The notes under the pieces were generated by a model, which ran no database searches, was not told the DNA's origin, and worked only from the letters and a program-made list of their open reading frames with translations. The translations under genes and the position numbers were made by a program. Of a stretch of DNA of 64,000 nt, positions 39,668 through 52,869 are shown one piece after another. Within the stretch, counting starts at the first letter, position 1, and each line of letters starts with the position of its first letter. Source of the DNA: Diorhabda sublineata (taxonomy: Eukaryota; Arthropoda; Insecta; Coleoptera; Chrysomelidae); NCBI RefSeq assembly GCF_026230105.1, contig NC_079486.1, forward strand, positions 1,674,001 through 1,738,000, in the 5' to 3' direction.

Positions 39668-40857
39668 AAGTCAAGTCTTCGATGCTCTGCAATTGAATGT
39701 GTCACCCCCATAATAATATAATATTCGGGAAGTGTGTTTGACTATGACTTGACGGAGAGGGGAAAATCCGAAAAGGCTCACTAATGACATAATTTTTTCT
39801 CAACAAAACTAATCAAAAAGTGGAAGAGAATTGTTAGTTTTCGAAACGGTGTGGAATATGGAATTCGGTAGGTCATTTGGAAACGCCTCATGTGATTCCG
39901 ACAATGCCACGTTTCGTAAAAAAAAGTCGAGTCTTCGATTCTCTGCCATTGAATGTGTCACACCCATAATAATATAATATTCGGAAAGTGTGTTTTACTA
40001 TGACTTGACGGAGAGGGGAAAATTCAAAAAGGCTCACTAATGACATCATTTTTTCTCAACTGAACTAATCAAAAAGTGGAAGAGAATTGTTATTTGTCGA
40101 AACGGTGAAGGGAATATAGAAATTTGGCGTTTGAAAACGCCTCATGTGAATCCGACAATGCCACGTTTCGTAAAAAAAAGTCAAGTCTTCGATTCTCTGC
40201 CATTGAATGTGTCACCCCCATAATAATATAATATTCGAAATGTGTGTTGCACTATGACTTGACGGAGAGGGGAAATCCATAAAGGCTCACTAATGACATT
40301 GTTTTTCTCAACAAAACTAATCAAAAAGTGGGAGAGAATTGTTAATTGTCGAAACAGTGAAGGGAAGATGGAATTCGGTAGCTCATTTGGAAATGCCTTA
40401 TGTGATTCCGACAATGCCCCGTTTCGTAAAAAAAAGTCAAGTTTTCGATTCTCTGCCATTAAATGTGTCACCCCCATAATAATATAATATTCGGAAAGTG
40501 GGTTTCACTATGACTTGACGGAGACGGGAAAATCCAAAAAGGCTCACTAATGACATAATTTTTTCTAAGCAAAACTAATCAAAAAGTGGAAGAGAATTGT
40601 TGGTTGTCGAAACGGTGAAGGGAATATGGAATTCGGTAGGTCATTTAGAAACACGTTATGTGAGTCTGACAATGCCATGTTTCGTAGAAAAAAGTCAAGT
40701 ATTCGATGCTCTGCCATTGAATGTGTTACCCTCATAATAATATCTTCGGAAAGCGTGTTTCACTGTGACTTGACGGAGAGGGGAAATCCATAAAGGCTCA
40801 CTAATGAAACTGTTTTTCCTCAACAAAACTAATCAAAAAGTGGGAGAGAATAGTTAA
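39668..40857 (+). repeat. Higher-order repeat, 11-mer spacing (2819-2820 bp), copy 1
   Basis: Matches 42,487-43,677. Shared private markers are TTCGGGAAGTGTG, the contracted AAACGGTGTGGAATATGG, the palindrome unit, ACAATGCCCCGTTTCG, GAATTGTTGGTTGTCG, GTGAGTCTGACAATGCC and CTAATGAAACTG. The offset is 2819 bp before and 2820 bp after a one-base T-tract difference near 40,300. Confidence 0.88.
40126..40141 (+). repeat. Perfect 16-bp inverted repeat, second copy
   Basis: Same palindrome as at 34,833, preceded by ATATAGAAATTTGGC, in a monomer that also has CATGTGAATCCGACAATG. It lies inside the 11-mer duplicated at 42,490. Confidence 0.9.
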
Positions 40858-42486
40858 TTGTCGAAACGGTGGAGAGAAGATGGAATTCGGTAGCTCATTT
40901 GGAAATGCCTTATGTGATTCCGACAATGCCACGTTTCGTAAAAAAAAGTCAAGTTTTCGATTCTCTGCCATTAAATGTGTCACCCCCATAATAATATAAT
41001 ATTCGGAAAGTGTGTTTCACTATGACTTGACGGAGACGGGAAAATCCAAAAAGGCTCACTGATGACATTGTTTTTTCTCAACAAAACTAATCAAAAAGTG
41101 GAAGAGAATTGTTAGTTGTCGAAACGGTGAAGGGAAGATGGAATTCGGTAGCTCATTTGGAAATGCCTTATGTGATTCCGACAATGCCACGTTTCGTAAA
41201 AAAAAGTCAAATTTTCGATTCTCTGCCATTGAATGTGTCACCATCATAATAATATAATATTCGGAAAGTGTGTTGCACTATGACTTGACGGAGAGGGGAA
41301 ATCCATAAAGGCTCACTAATGACATTGTTTTTTCTCAACAAAACTAATCAAAAAGTGGGAGAGAATTGTTAATTGTCGAAACAGTGAAGGGAAGATGGAA
41401 TTCGGTAGCTCATTTGGAAATGCCTTATGTGATTCCGACAATGCCAAGTTTCGTAAAAAAAAGTCAAGTCTTCGATGCTCTGCCATTGAATGTGTTACCC
41501 TCATAGTAATATCTTCGGAAAGCGTGTTTCACTATGACTTGACGGAGAGGGGAAATCCATAAAGGCTCACTAATGACATTGTTTTTTCTCAACAAAACTA
41601 ATCAAAAAGTGGGAGAGAATTGTTAATTGTCGAAACGGTGAAGGGAAGATGGGATTCGGTAGCTCATTTGGAAATGCCTTATGTGATTCCGACAATGCCT
41701 CGTTTCGTAAAAAAAAGTCAAGTTTTCGATTCTCTGCCATTAAATGTGTCACCCCCATAATAATATAATATTCGGAAAGTGTGTTTCACTATGACTTGAC
41801 GGAGACGGGAAAATCCAAAAAGGCTCACTAATGACATTGTTTTTTCTCAACAAAACTAATCAAAAAGTGGAAGAGAATTGTTAGTTGTCGAAACGGTGAA
41901 GGGAAGATGGAATTCGGTAGCTCATTTGGAAATGCCTTATGTGATTCCGACAATGCCACGTTTCGTAAAAAAAAGTCAAGTTTTCGATTCTCTGCCAATA
42001 AAAGTAACACCCCCATAATAATATAATATTCGGAAAATGAGTTTCACTATGACCTGACGGAGAGGGGAAAGTCCAAAAAGGCTCACTAATGACATAATTT
42101 TTTCTCAACAAAACTAATCAAAAAGTGGAAGAGAATTGTTAGTTGTCGAAACGGTGAAGGGAAGATGGAATTCGGTAGCTCATTTGGAAATGCCTATGTG
42201 ATTCCGACAATGCCACGTTTCGTAAAAAAAAGTCAAGTTTTCGATTCTCTCCCATTGAATGTGTCACCATCATAATAATATAATATTCGGAAAGTGTGTT
42301 GCACTATGACTTGACGGAGAGGGGAAATCCATAAAGGCTCACTAATGACATTGTTTTTTCTCAACAAAACTAATCAAAAAGTGGGAGAGAATTGTTAATT
42401 GTCGAAACAGTGAAGGGAAGATGGAATTCGGTAGCTCATTTGGAAATGCCTCATGTGATTCCGACAATGCCACGTTTCGTAAAAAA

Positions 42487-43677
42487 AAGTCAAGTCTTCG
42501 ATGCTCTGCAATTGAATGTGTCACCCCCATAATAATATAATATTCGGGAAGTGTGTTTGACTATGACTTGACGGAGAGGGGAAAATCCGAAAAGGCTCAC
42601 TAATGACATAATTTTTTCTCAACAAAACTAATCAAAAAGTGGAAGAGAATTGTTAGTTTTCGAAACGGTGTGGAATATGGAATTCGGTAGGTCATTTGGA
42701 AACGCCTCATGTGATTCCGACAATGCCACGTTTCGTAAAAAAAAGTCGAGTCTTCGATTCTCTGCCATTGAATGTGTCACACCCATAATAATATAATATT
42801 CGGAAAGTGTGTTTTACTATGACTTGACGGAGAGGGGAAAATTCAAAAAGGCTCACTAATGACATCATTTTTTCTCAACTGAACTAATCAGAAAGTGGAA
42901 GAGAATTGTTATTTGTCGAAACGGTGAAGGGAATATAGAAATTTGGCGTTTGAAAACGCCTCATGTGAATCCGACAATGCCACGTTTCGTAAAAAAAAGT
43001 CAAGTCTTCGATTCTCTGCCATTGAATGTGTCACCCCCATAATAATATAATATTCGAAATGTGTGTTGCACTATGACTTGACGGAGAGGGGAAATCCATA
43101 AAGGCTCACTAATGACATTGTTTTTTCTCAACAAAACTAATCAAAAAGTGGGAGAGAATTGTTAATTGTCGAAACAGTGAAGGGAAGATGGAATTCGGTA
43201 GCTCATTTGGAAATGCCTTATGTGATTCCGACAATGCCCCGTTTCGTAAAAAAAAGTCAAGTTTTCGATTCTCTGCCATTAAATGTGTCACCCCCATAAT
43301 AATATAATATTCGGAAAGTGGGTTTCACTATGACTTGACGGAGACGGGAAAATCCAAAAAGGCTCACTAATGACATAATTTTTTCTAAACAAAACTAATC
43401 AAAAAGTGGAAGAGAATTGTTGGTTGTCGAAACGGTGAAGGGAATATGGAATTCGGTAGGTCATTTAGAAACACGTTATGTGAGTCTGACAATGCCATGT
43501 TTCGTAGAAAAAAGTCAAGTATTCGATGCTCTGCCATTGAATGTGTTACCCTCATAATAATATCTTCGGAAAGCGTGTTTCACTGTGACTTGACGGAGAG
43601 GGGAAATCCATAAAGGCTCACTAATGAAACTGTTTTTTCTCAACAAAACTAATCAAAAAGTGGGAGAGAATTCTAAA
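42487..43677 (+). repeat. Higher-order repeat, 11-mer spacing, copy 2
   Basis: Copy of 39,668-40,857. Similarity stops near 43,677, where this copy continues AAACAGTGAAGGG and the first continues AAACGGTGGAGAG. From there the sequence instead follows 41,372 onward at an offset of 2305 bp (9 monomers), so the join is a recombination breakpoint between two template positions. Confidence 0.85.
42945..42960 (+). repeat. Perfect 16-bp inverted repeat, third copy
   Basis: Same palindrome, 2819 bp after the copy at 40,126, as expected from the 11-mer duplication that contains both. Confidence 0.9.
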
Positions 43678-43874
43678 TTGTCGAAACAGTGAAGGGAAGA
43701 TGGAATTCGGTAGCTCATTTGGAAATGCCTTATGTGATTCCGACAATGCCAAGTTTCGTAAAAAAAAGTCAAGTCTTCGATGCTCTGCCATTGAATGTGT
43801 TACCCTCATAGTAATATCTTCGGAAAGCGTGTTTCACTATGACTTGACGGAGAGGGGAAATCCATAAAGGCTCA

Positions 43875-46440
43875 CTAATGACATTGTTTTTTCTCAACAA
43901 AACTAATCAAAAAGTGGGAGAGAATTGTTAATTGTCGAAACGGTGAAGGGAAGATGGGATTCGGTAGCTCATTTGGAAATGCCTTATGTGATTCCGACAA
44001 TGCCTCGTTTCGTAAAAAAAAGTCAAGTTTTCGATTCTCTGCCATTAAATGTGTCACCCCCATAATAATATAATATTCGGAAAGTGTGTTTCACTATGAC
44101 TTGACGGAGACGGGAAAATCCAAAAAGGCTCACTAATGACATTGTTTTTTCTCAACAAAACTAATCAAAAAGTGGAAGAGAATTGTTAGTTGTCGAAACG
44201 GTGAAGGGAAGATGGAATTCGGTAGCTCATTTGGAAATGCCTTATGTGATTCCGACAATGCCACGTTTCGTAAAAAAAAGTCAAGTTTTCGATTCTCTGC
44301 CAATAAAAGTAACACCCCCATAATAATATAATATTCGGAAAATGAGTTTCACTATGACCTGACGGAGAGCGGAAAGTCCAAAAAGGCTCACTAATGACAT
44401 AATTTTTTCTCAACAAAACTAATCAAAAAGTGGAAGAGAATTGTTAGTTGTCGAAACGGTGAAGGGAAGATGGAATTCGGTAGCTCATTTGGAAATGCCT
44501 TATGTGATTCCGACAATGCCACGTTTCGTAAAAAAAAGTCAAGTTTTCGATTCTCTCCCATTGAATGTGTCACCATCATAATAATATAATATTCGGAAAG
44601 TGTGTTGCACTATGACTTGACGGAGAGGGGAAATCCATAAAGGCTCACTAATGACATTGTTTTTTCTCAACAAAACTAATCAAAAAGTGGGAGAGAATTG
44701 TTAATTGTCGAAACAGTGAAGGGAAGATGGAATTCGGTAGCTCATTTGGAAATGCCTCATGTGATTCCGACAATGCCACGTTTCGTAAAAAAAAGTCAAG
44801 TTTTCGATTCTCTGCCATTAAATGTGTCACCCCCATAATAATATAATATTCGGAAAGTGGGTTTCACTATGACTTGACGGAGAGGGAAAATCCAATAAGG
44901 CTCACTAATGACATTGTTTTTTCTCAACAAAACTAATCAAAAAGTGGGAGAGAATTGTTAATTGTCGAAACGGTGAAGAGAAGATGGAATTCGGTAGCTC
45001 ATTTGGAAATGCCTTATGTGATTCCGACAATGCCACGTTTCGTAAAAAAAAGTCAAGTTTTCGATTCTCTGCCATTGAATGTGTCACCCCCATAATAATA
45101 TAATATTCGGAAAGTGGGTTTCACTATGACTTGACGGAGACGGGAAAATCCAAAAAGGCTCACTAATGACATAATTTTTTCTCAACAAAACTAATCAAAA
45201 AGTGGAAGAGAATTGTTAGTTGTCGAAACGGTGAAGAGAATATGGAATTCGGTAGGTCATTTAGAAACACGTTATGTGAGTCTGACAATACCATGTTTCG
45301 TAGAAAAAAGTCAAGTATTCGATGCTCTGCCATTGAATGTGTTACCCTCATAATAATATCTTCGGAAAGCGTGTTTCACTGTGACTTGACGGAGAGGGGA
45401 AATCCATAAAGGCTCACTAATGAAACTGTTTTTTCTCAACAAAACTAATCAAAAATTGGGAGAGAATAGTTAATTGTCGAAACGGTGAAGAGAAGATGGA
45501 ATTCGGTAGCTCATTTGGAAACGCCTCATGTGATTCCGACAATGCCAAGTTTCGTAAAAAAAAGTCAAGTTTTCGATTCTCTGCCATTAAATGTGTCACC
45601 CCTATAATAATATAATATTCGGAAAGTGGGTTTCACTATGACTTGACGGAGACGGGAAAATCCAAAAAGGCTCACTAATGACATAATTTTTTCTCAACAA
45701 AACTAATCAAAAAGTGGAAGAGAATTGTTAGTTGTCGAAACGGTGAAGGGAATATGGAATTCGGTAGGTCATTTAGAAACACGTTATGTGAGTCTGACAA
45801 TGCCATGTTTCGTAGAAAAAAGTCAAGTCTTCGATGCTCTGCCATTGAATGTGTTACCCTCATAGTAATATCTTCGGAAAGCGTGTTTCACTATGACTTG
45901 ACGGAGAGGGGAAATCCATAAAGGCTCACTAATGACATTGTTTTTTCTCAACAAAACTAATCAAAAAGTGGGAGAGAATTGTTAATTGTCGAAACGGTGA
46001 AGGGAAGATGGGATTCGGTAGCTCATTTGGAAATGCCTTATGTGATTCCGACAATGCCACGTTTCGTAAAAAAAAGTCAAGTTTTCGATTCTCTGCCATT
46101 AAATGTGTCACCCCCATAATAATATAATATTCGGAAAGTGTGTTTCACTATGACTTGAGGGAGACGGGAAAATCCAAAAAGGCTCACTAATGACATTGTT
46201 TTTTCTCAATAAAACTAATCAAAAAGTGGAAGAGAATTGTTAGTTGTCGAAACGGTGAAGGGAAGATGGAATTCGGTAGCTCATTTGGAAATGCCTTATG
46301 TGATTCCGACAATGCCACGTTTCGTAAAAAAAAGTCAAGTTTTCGATTCTCTGCCAATAAAAGTAACACCCCCATAATAATATAATATTCGGAAAATGAG
46401 TTTCACTATGACCTGACGGAGAGGGGAAAGTCCAAAAAGG
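43875..46440 (+). repeat. Block of the 18-mer repeat (4617 bp), copy 1
   Basis: Variant order from 43,875 is A, B, C, E, a plain unit, H, I, H, A, B. The same order starts at 48,492 with a 4617-bp offset (18 monomers). After 46,440 the copies differ: H follows here, but C follows at 51,063. Parts of this block also match at 3078 bp (12 monomers; the unit run 43,365-44,590 against 46,443-47,668) and at 2564 bp (10 monomers; 45,163-46,440 against 47,727-49,000). Confidence 0.8.
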
Positions 46441-48491
46441 CTCACTAATGACATAATTTTTTCTCAACAAAACTAATCAAAAAGTGGAAGAGAATTGTTG
46501 GTTGTCGAAACGGTGAAGGGAATATGGAATTCGGTAGGTCATTTAGAAACACGTTATGTGAGTCTGACAATGCCATGTTTCGTAGAAAAAAGTCAAGTAT
46601 TCGATGCTCTGCCATTGAATGTGTTACCCTCATAATAATATCTTCGGAAAGCGTGTTTCACTGTGACTTGACGGAGAGGGGAAATCCATAAAGGCTCACT
46701 AATGAAACTGTTTTTTCTCAACAAAACTAATCAAAAATTGGGAGAGAATTCTAAATTGTCGAAACAGTGAAGGGAAGATGGAATTCGGTAGCTCATTTGG
46801 AAATGCCTTATGTGATTCCGACAATGCCAAGTTTCGTAAAAAAAAGTCAAGTCTTCGATGCTCTGCCATTGAATGTGTTACCCTCATAGTAATATCTTCG
46901 GAAAGCGTGTTTCACTATGACTTGACGGAGAGGGGAAATCCATAAAGGCTCACTAATGACATTGTTTTTTCTCAACAAAACTAATCAAAAAGTGGGAGAG
47001 AATTGTTAATTGTCGAAACGGTGAAGGGAAGATGGGATTCGGTAGCTCATTTGGAAATGCCTTATGTGATTCCGACAATGCCTCGTTTCGTAAAAAAAAG
47101 TCAAGTTTTCGATTCTCTGCCATTAAATGTGTCACCCCCATAATAATATAATATTCGGAAAGTGTGTTTCACTATGACTTGACGGAGACGGGAAAATCCA
47201 AAAAGGCTCACTAATGACATTGTTTTTTCTCAACAAAACTAATCAAAAAGTGGAAGAGAATTGTTAGTTGTCGAAACGGTGAAGGGAAGATGGAATTCGG
47301 TAGCTCATTTGGAAATGCCTTATGTGATTCCGACAATGCCACGTTTCGTAAAAAAAAGTCAAGTTTTCGATTCTCTGCCAATAAAAGTAACACCCCCATA
47401 ATAATATAATATTCGGAAAATGAGTTTCACTATGACCTGACGGAGAGCGGAAAGTCCAAAAAGGCTCACTAATGACATAATTTTTTCTCAACAAAACTAA
47501 TCAAAAAGTGGAAGAGAATTGTTAGTTGTCGAAACGGTGAAGGGAAGATGGAATTCGGTAGCTCATTTGGAAATGCCTTATGTGATTCCGACAATGCCAC
47601 GTTTCGTAAAAAAAAGTCAAGTTTTCGATTCTCTCCCATTGAATGTGTCACCATCATAATAATATAATATTCGGAAAATGAGTTTCACTATGACCTGACG
47701 GAGAGGGGAAAGTCCAAAAAGGCTCACTAATGACATAATTTTTTCTCAACAAAACTAATCAAAAAGTGGAAGAGAATTGTTAGTTGTCGAAACAGTGAAG
47801 AGAATATGGAATTCGGTAGGTCATTTAGAAACACGTTATGTGAGTCTGACAATACCATGTTTCGTAGAAAAAAGTCAAGTATTCGATGCTCTGCCATTGA
47901 ATGTGTTACCCTCATAATAATATCTTCGGAAAGCGTGTTTCACTGTGACTTGACGGAGAGGGGAAATCCATAAAGGCTCACTAATGAAACTGTTTTTTCT
48001 CAACAAAACTAATCAAAAATTGGGAGAGAATAGTTAATTGTCGAAACGGTGAAGAGAAGATGGAATTCGGTAGCTCATTTGGAAACGCCTCATGTGATTC
48101 CGACAATGCCAAGTTTCGTAAAAAAAGTCAAGTTTTCAATTCTCTGCCATTAAATGTGTCACCCCCATAATAATATAATATTCGGAAAGTGGGTTTCACT
48201 ATGACTTGACGGAGACGGGAAAATCCAAAAAGGCTCACTAATGACATAATTTTTTCTCAACAAAACTAATCAAAAAGTGGAAGAGAATTGTTAGTTGTCG
48301 AAACGGTGAAGGGAATATGGAATTCGGTAGGTCATTTAGAAACACGTTATGTGAGTCTGACAATGCCATGTTTCGTAGAAAAAAGTCAAGTTTTCGATGC
48401 TCTGCCATTGAATGTGTTACCCTCATAGTAATATCTTCGGAAAGCGTGTTTCACTATGACTTGACGGAGAGGGGAAATCCATAATGGCTCA

Positions 48492-51057
48492 CTAATGACA
48501 TTGTTTTCTCTCAACAAAACTAATCAAAAAGTGGGAGAGAATTGTTAATTGTCGAAACGGTGAAGGGAAGATGGGATTCGGTAGCTCATTTGGAAATGCC
48601 TTATGTGATTCCGACAATGCCACGTTTCGTAAAAAAAAGTCAAGTTTTCGATTCTCTGCCATTAAATGTGTCACCCCCATAATAATATAATATTCGGAAA
48701 GTGTGTTTCACTATGACTTGAGGGAGACGGGAAAATCCAGAAAGGCTCACTAATGACATTGTTTTTTCTCAACAAAACTAATCAAAAAGTGGAAGAGAAT
48801 TGTTAGTTGTCGAAACGGTGAAGGGAAGATGGAATTCGGTAGCTCATTTGGAAATGCCTTATGTGATTCCGACAATGCCAGGTTTCGTAAAAAAAAGTCA
48901 AGTTTTCGATTCTCTGCCAATAAAAGTAACACCCCCATAATAATATAATATTCGGAAAATGAGTTTCACTATGACCTGACGGAGAGGGGAAAGTCCAAAA
49001 AGGCTCACTAATGACATAATTTTTTCTCAACAAAACTAATCAAAAAGTGGAAGAGAATTGTTAGTTGTCGAAACGGTGAAGGGAAGATGGAATTCGGTAG
49101 CTCATTTGGAAATGCCTTATGTGATTCCGACAATGCCACGTTTCGTAAAAAAAAGTCAAGTTTTCGATTCTCTCCCATTGAATGTGTCACCATCATAATA
49201 ATATAATATTCGGAAAGTGTGTTGCACTATGACTTGACGGAGAGGGGAAATCCATAAAGGCTCACTAATGACATTGTTTTTTCTCAACAAAACTAATCAA
49301 AAAGTGGGAGAGAATTGTTAATTGTCGAAACAGTGAAGGGAAGATGGAATTCGGTAGCTCATTTGGAAATGCCTCATGTTATTCCGACAATGCCACGTTT
49401 CGTAAAAAAAAGTCAAGTTTTCGATTCTCTGCCATTAAATGTGTCACCCCCATAATAATATAATATTCGGAAAGTGGGTTTCACTATGACTTGACGGAGA
49501 GGGAAAATCCAATAAGGCTCACGAATGACATTGTTTTTTCTCAACAAAACTAATCAAAAAGTGGGAGAGAATTGTTAATTGTCGAAACGGTGAAGGGAAG
49601 ATGGAATTCGGTAGCTCATTTGGAAATGCCTTATGTGATTCCGACAATGCCACGTTTCGTAAAAAAAAGTCAAGTTTTCGATTCTCTGCCATTGAATGTG
49701 TCACCCCCATAATAATATAATATTCGGAAAGTGGGTTTCACTATGACTTGACGGAGACGGGAAAATCCAAAAAGGCTCACTAATGACATAATTTTTTCTC
49801 AACAAAACTAATCAAAAAGTGGAAGAGAATTGTTAGTTGTCGAAACGGTGAAGAGAATATGGAATTCGGTAGGTCATTTAGAAACACGTTATGTGAGTCT
49901 GACAATACCATGTTTCGTAGAAAAAAGTCAAGTATTCGATGCTCTGCCATTGAATGTGTTACCCTCATAATAATATCTTCGGAAAGCGTGTTTCACTGTG
50001 ACTTGACGGAGAGGGGAAATCCATAAAGGCTCACTAATGAAACTGTTTTTTCTCAACAAAACTAATCAAAAATTGGGAGAGAATAGTTAATTGTCGAAAC
50101 GGTGAAGAGAAGATGGAATTCGGTAGCTCATTTGGAAACGCCTCATGTGATTCCGACAATGCCAAGTTTCGTAAAAAAAAGTCAAGTTTTCGATTCTCTG
50201 CCATTAAATGTGTCACCCCCATAATAATATAATATTCGGAAAGTGGGTTTCACTATGACTTGACGGAGACGGGAAAATCCAAAAAGGCTCACTAATGACA
50301 TAATTTTTTCTCAACAAAACTAATCAAAAAGTGGAAGAGAATTGTTAGTTGTCGAAACGGTGAAGGGAATATGGAATTCGGTAGGTCATTTAGAAACACG
50401 TTATGTGAGTCTGACAATGCCATGTTTCGTAGAAAAAAGTCAAGTCTTCGATGCTCTGCCATTGAATGTGTTACCCTCATAGTAATATCTTCGGAAAGCG
50501 TGTTTCACTATGACTTGACGGAGAGGGGAAATCCATAAAGGCTCACTAATGACATTGTTTTTTCTCAACAAAACTAATCAAAAAGTGGGAGAGAATTGTT
50601 AATTGTCGAAACGGTGAAGGGAAGATGGGATTCGGTAGCTCATTTGGAAATGCCTTATGTGATTCCGACAATGCCACGTTTCGTAAAAAAAAGTCAAGTT
50701 TTCGATTCTCTGCCATTAAATGTGTCACCCCCATAATAATATAATATTCGGAAAGTGTGTTTCACTATGACTTGAGGGAGACGGGAAAATCCAAAAAGGC
50801 TCACTAATGACATTGTTTTTCCTCAACAAAACTAATCAAAAAGTGGAAGAGAATTGTTAGTTGTCGAAACGGTGAAGGGAAGATGGAATTCGGTAGCTCA
50901 TTTGGAAATGCCTTATGTGATTCCGACAATGCCACGTTTCGTAAAAAAAAAGTCAAGTTTTCGATTCTCCGCCAATAAAAGTAACACCCCCATAATAATA
51001 TAATATTCGGAAAATTAGTTTCACTATGACCTGACGGAGAGGGGAAAGTCCAAATAG
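48492..51057 (+). repeat. Block of the 18-mer repeat (4617 bp), copy 2
   Basis: Copy of 43,875-46,440 in the same variant order, with small private differences (for example TTTTCTCTCAACAAAAC near 48,514 and CACGAATGACATTG near 49,520). Confidence 0.8.
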
Positions 51058-52869
51058 GCTGACTAATGACATAATTTTTTCTCAACAAAACTAATCAAAA
51101 AGTGGAAGAGAATTGTTAGTTGTCGAAACGGTGAAGGGAAGATGGAATTCGGTAGCTCATTTGGAAATGCCTTATGTGATTCCGACAATGCCAAGTTTCG
51201 TAAAAAAAAGTCAAGTTTTCGATTCTCTGCCATTGAATGTGTCACCATCATAATAATATAATATTCGGAAAGTGTATTGCACTATGACTTGACGGAGAGG
51301 GGAAATCCATAAAGGCTCACTAATGACATAATTTTTCTCAACAAAACTAATCAAAAAGTGGGAGAGAATTGTTAATTGTCGAAACAGTGAAGGGAAGATG
51401 GAATTCGGTAGCTCATTTGGAAATGCCTTATGTGATTCCGACAATGCCAAGTTTCGTAAAAAAAAGTCAAGTCTTCGATGCTCTGCCATTGAATGTGTTA
51501 CCCTCATAGTAATATCTTCGGAAAGCGTGTTTCACTATGACTTGACGGAGAGGGGAAATCCATAAAGGCTCACTAATGACACTGTTTTTTCTCAACAAAA
51601 CTAATCAAAAAGTGGGAGAGAATTGTTAATTGTCGAAACGGTGAAGGGAAGATGGGATTCGGTAGCTCATTTGGAAATGCCTTATGTGATTCCGACAATG
51701 CCACGTTTCGTAAAAAAAAGTCAATTTTTCGATTCTCTGCCATTAAATGTGTCACCCCCATAATAATATAATATTCGGAAAGTGTGTTTCACTATGACTT
51801 GACGGAGACGGGAAAATCCAAAAAGGCTCACTAATGACATTGTTTTTTCTCAACAAAACTAATCAAAAAGTGGAAGAGAATTGTTAGTTGTCGAAACGGT
51901 GAAGGGAAGATGGAATTCGGTAGCTCATTTGGAAATGCCTTAAGTGATTCCGACAATGCCACGTTTCGTAAAAAAAACTCAAGTTTTCGATTCTCTGCCA
52001 ATAAAAGTAACACCCCCATAATAATATAATATTCGGAAAATGAGTTTCACTATGACCTGATGGAGAGGGGAAAGTCCAAAAAGGCTCACTAATGACATAA
52101 TTTTTTCTCAACAAAACTAATCAAAAAGTGGAAGAGAATTGTTAGTTGTCGAAACGGTGAAGGGAAGATGGAATTCGGTAGCTCATTTGGAAATGCCTTA
52201 TGTGATTCCGACAATGCCACGTTTCGTAAAAAAAAGTCAAGTTTTCGATTCTCTGCCATTGAATGTGTCACCATCATAATAATATAATATTCGGAAAGTG
52301 TGTTGCACTATGACTTGACGGAGAGGGGAAATCCATAAAGGCTCACTAATGACATTGTCTTTTCTCAACAAAACTAATCAAAAAGTGGGAGAGAATTGTT
52401 AATTGTCGAAACGGTGAAGGGAAGATGGGATTCGGTAGCTCATTTGGAAATGCCTTATGTGATTCCGACAATGCCACGTTTCGAAAAAAAAAGTCAATTT
52501 TTCGATTCTCTGCCATTAAATGTGTCACCCCCATAATAATATAATATTCGGAAAGTGTGTTTCACTATGACTTGACGGAGACGGGAAAATCCAAAAAGGC
52601 TCACTAATGACATTGTTTTTTCTCAACAAAACTAATCAAAAAGTGGAAGAGAATTGTTAGTTGTCGAAACGGTGAAGGGAAGATGGAATTCGGTAGCTCA
52701 TTTGGAAATGCCTTATGTGATTCCGACAATGCCACGTTTCGTAAAAAAAAGTCAAGTTTTCGATTCTCTGCCAATAAAAGTAACACCCCCATAATAATAT
52801 AATATTCGGAAAATGAGTTTCACTATGACCTGACGGAGAGGGGAAAGTCCAAAAAGGCTCACTAATGAC

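Larger units (their letters stand above)
33700..41000 (+). repeat. Transitional sub-array with rearranged monomers
   Basis: Type 1 units give way to type 2b. Several single-monomer copies stand side by side: the CTAATAAAAAGTGG units with GTTATGTAATTCCG (about 33,800-34,260, period 255), the AGTCATCGATTCTCTGCC units with GAGAGGAGAAATCC (34,640 and 34,895, period 255), and the GTGAAAAAAAGTC units with GATGATCTGCC (37,610 and 37,865, period about 254). There is no unique DNA. Confidence 0.75.
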
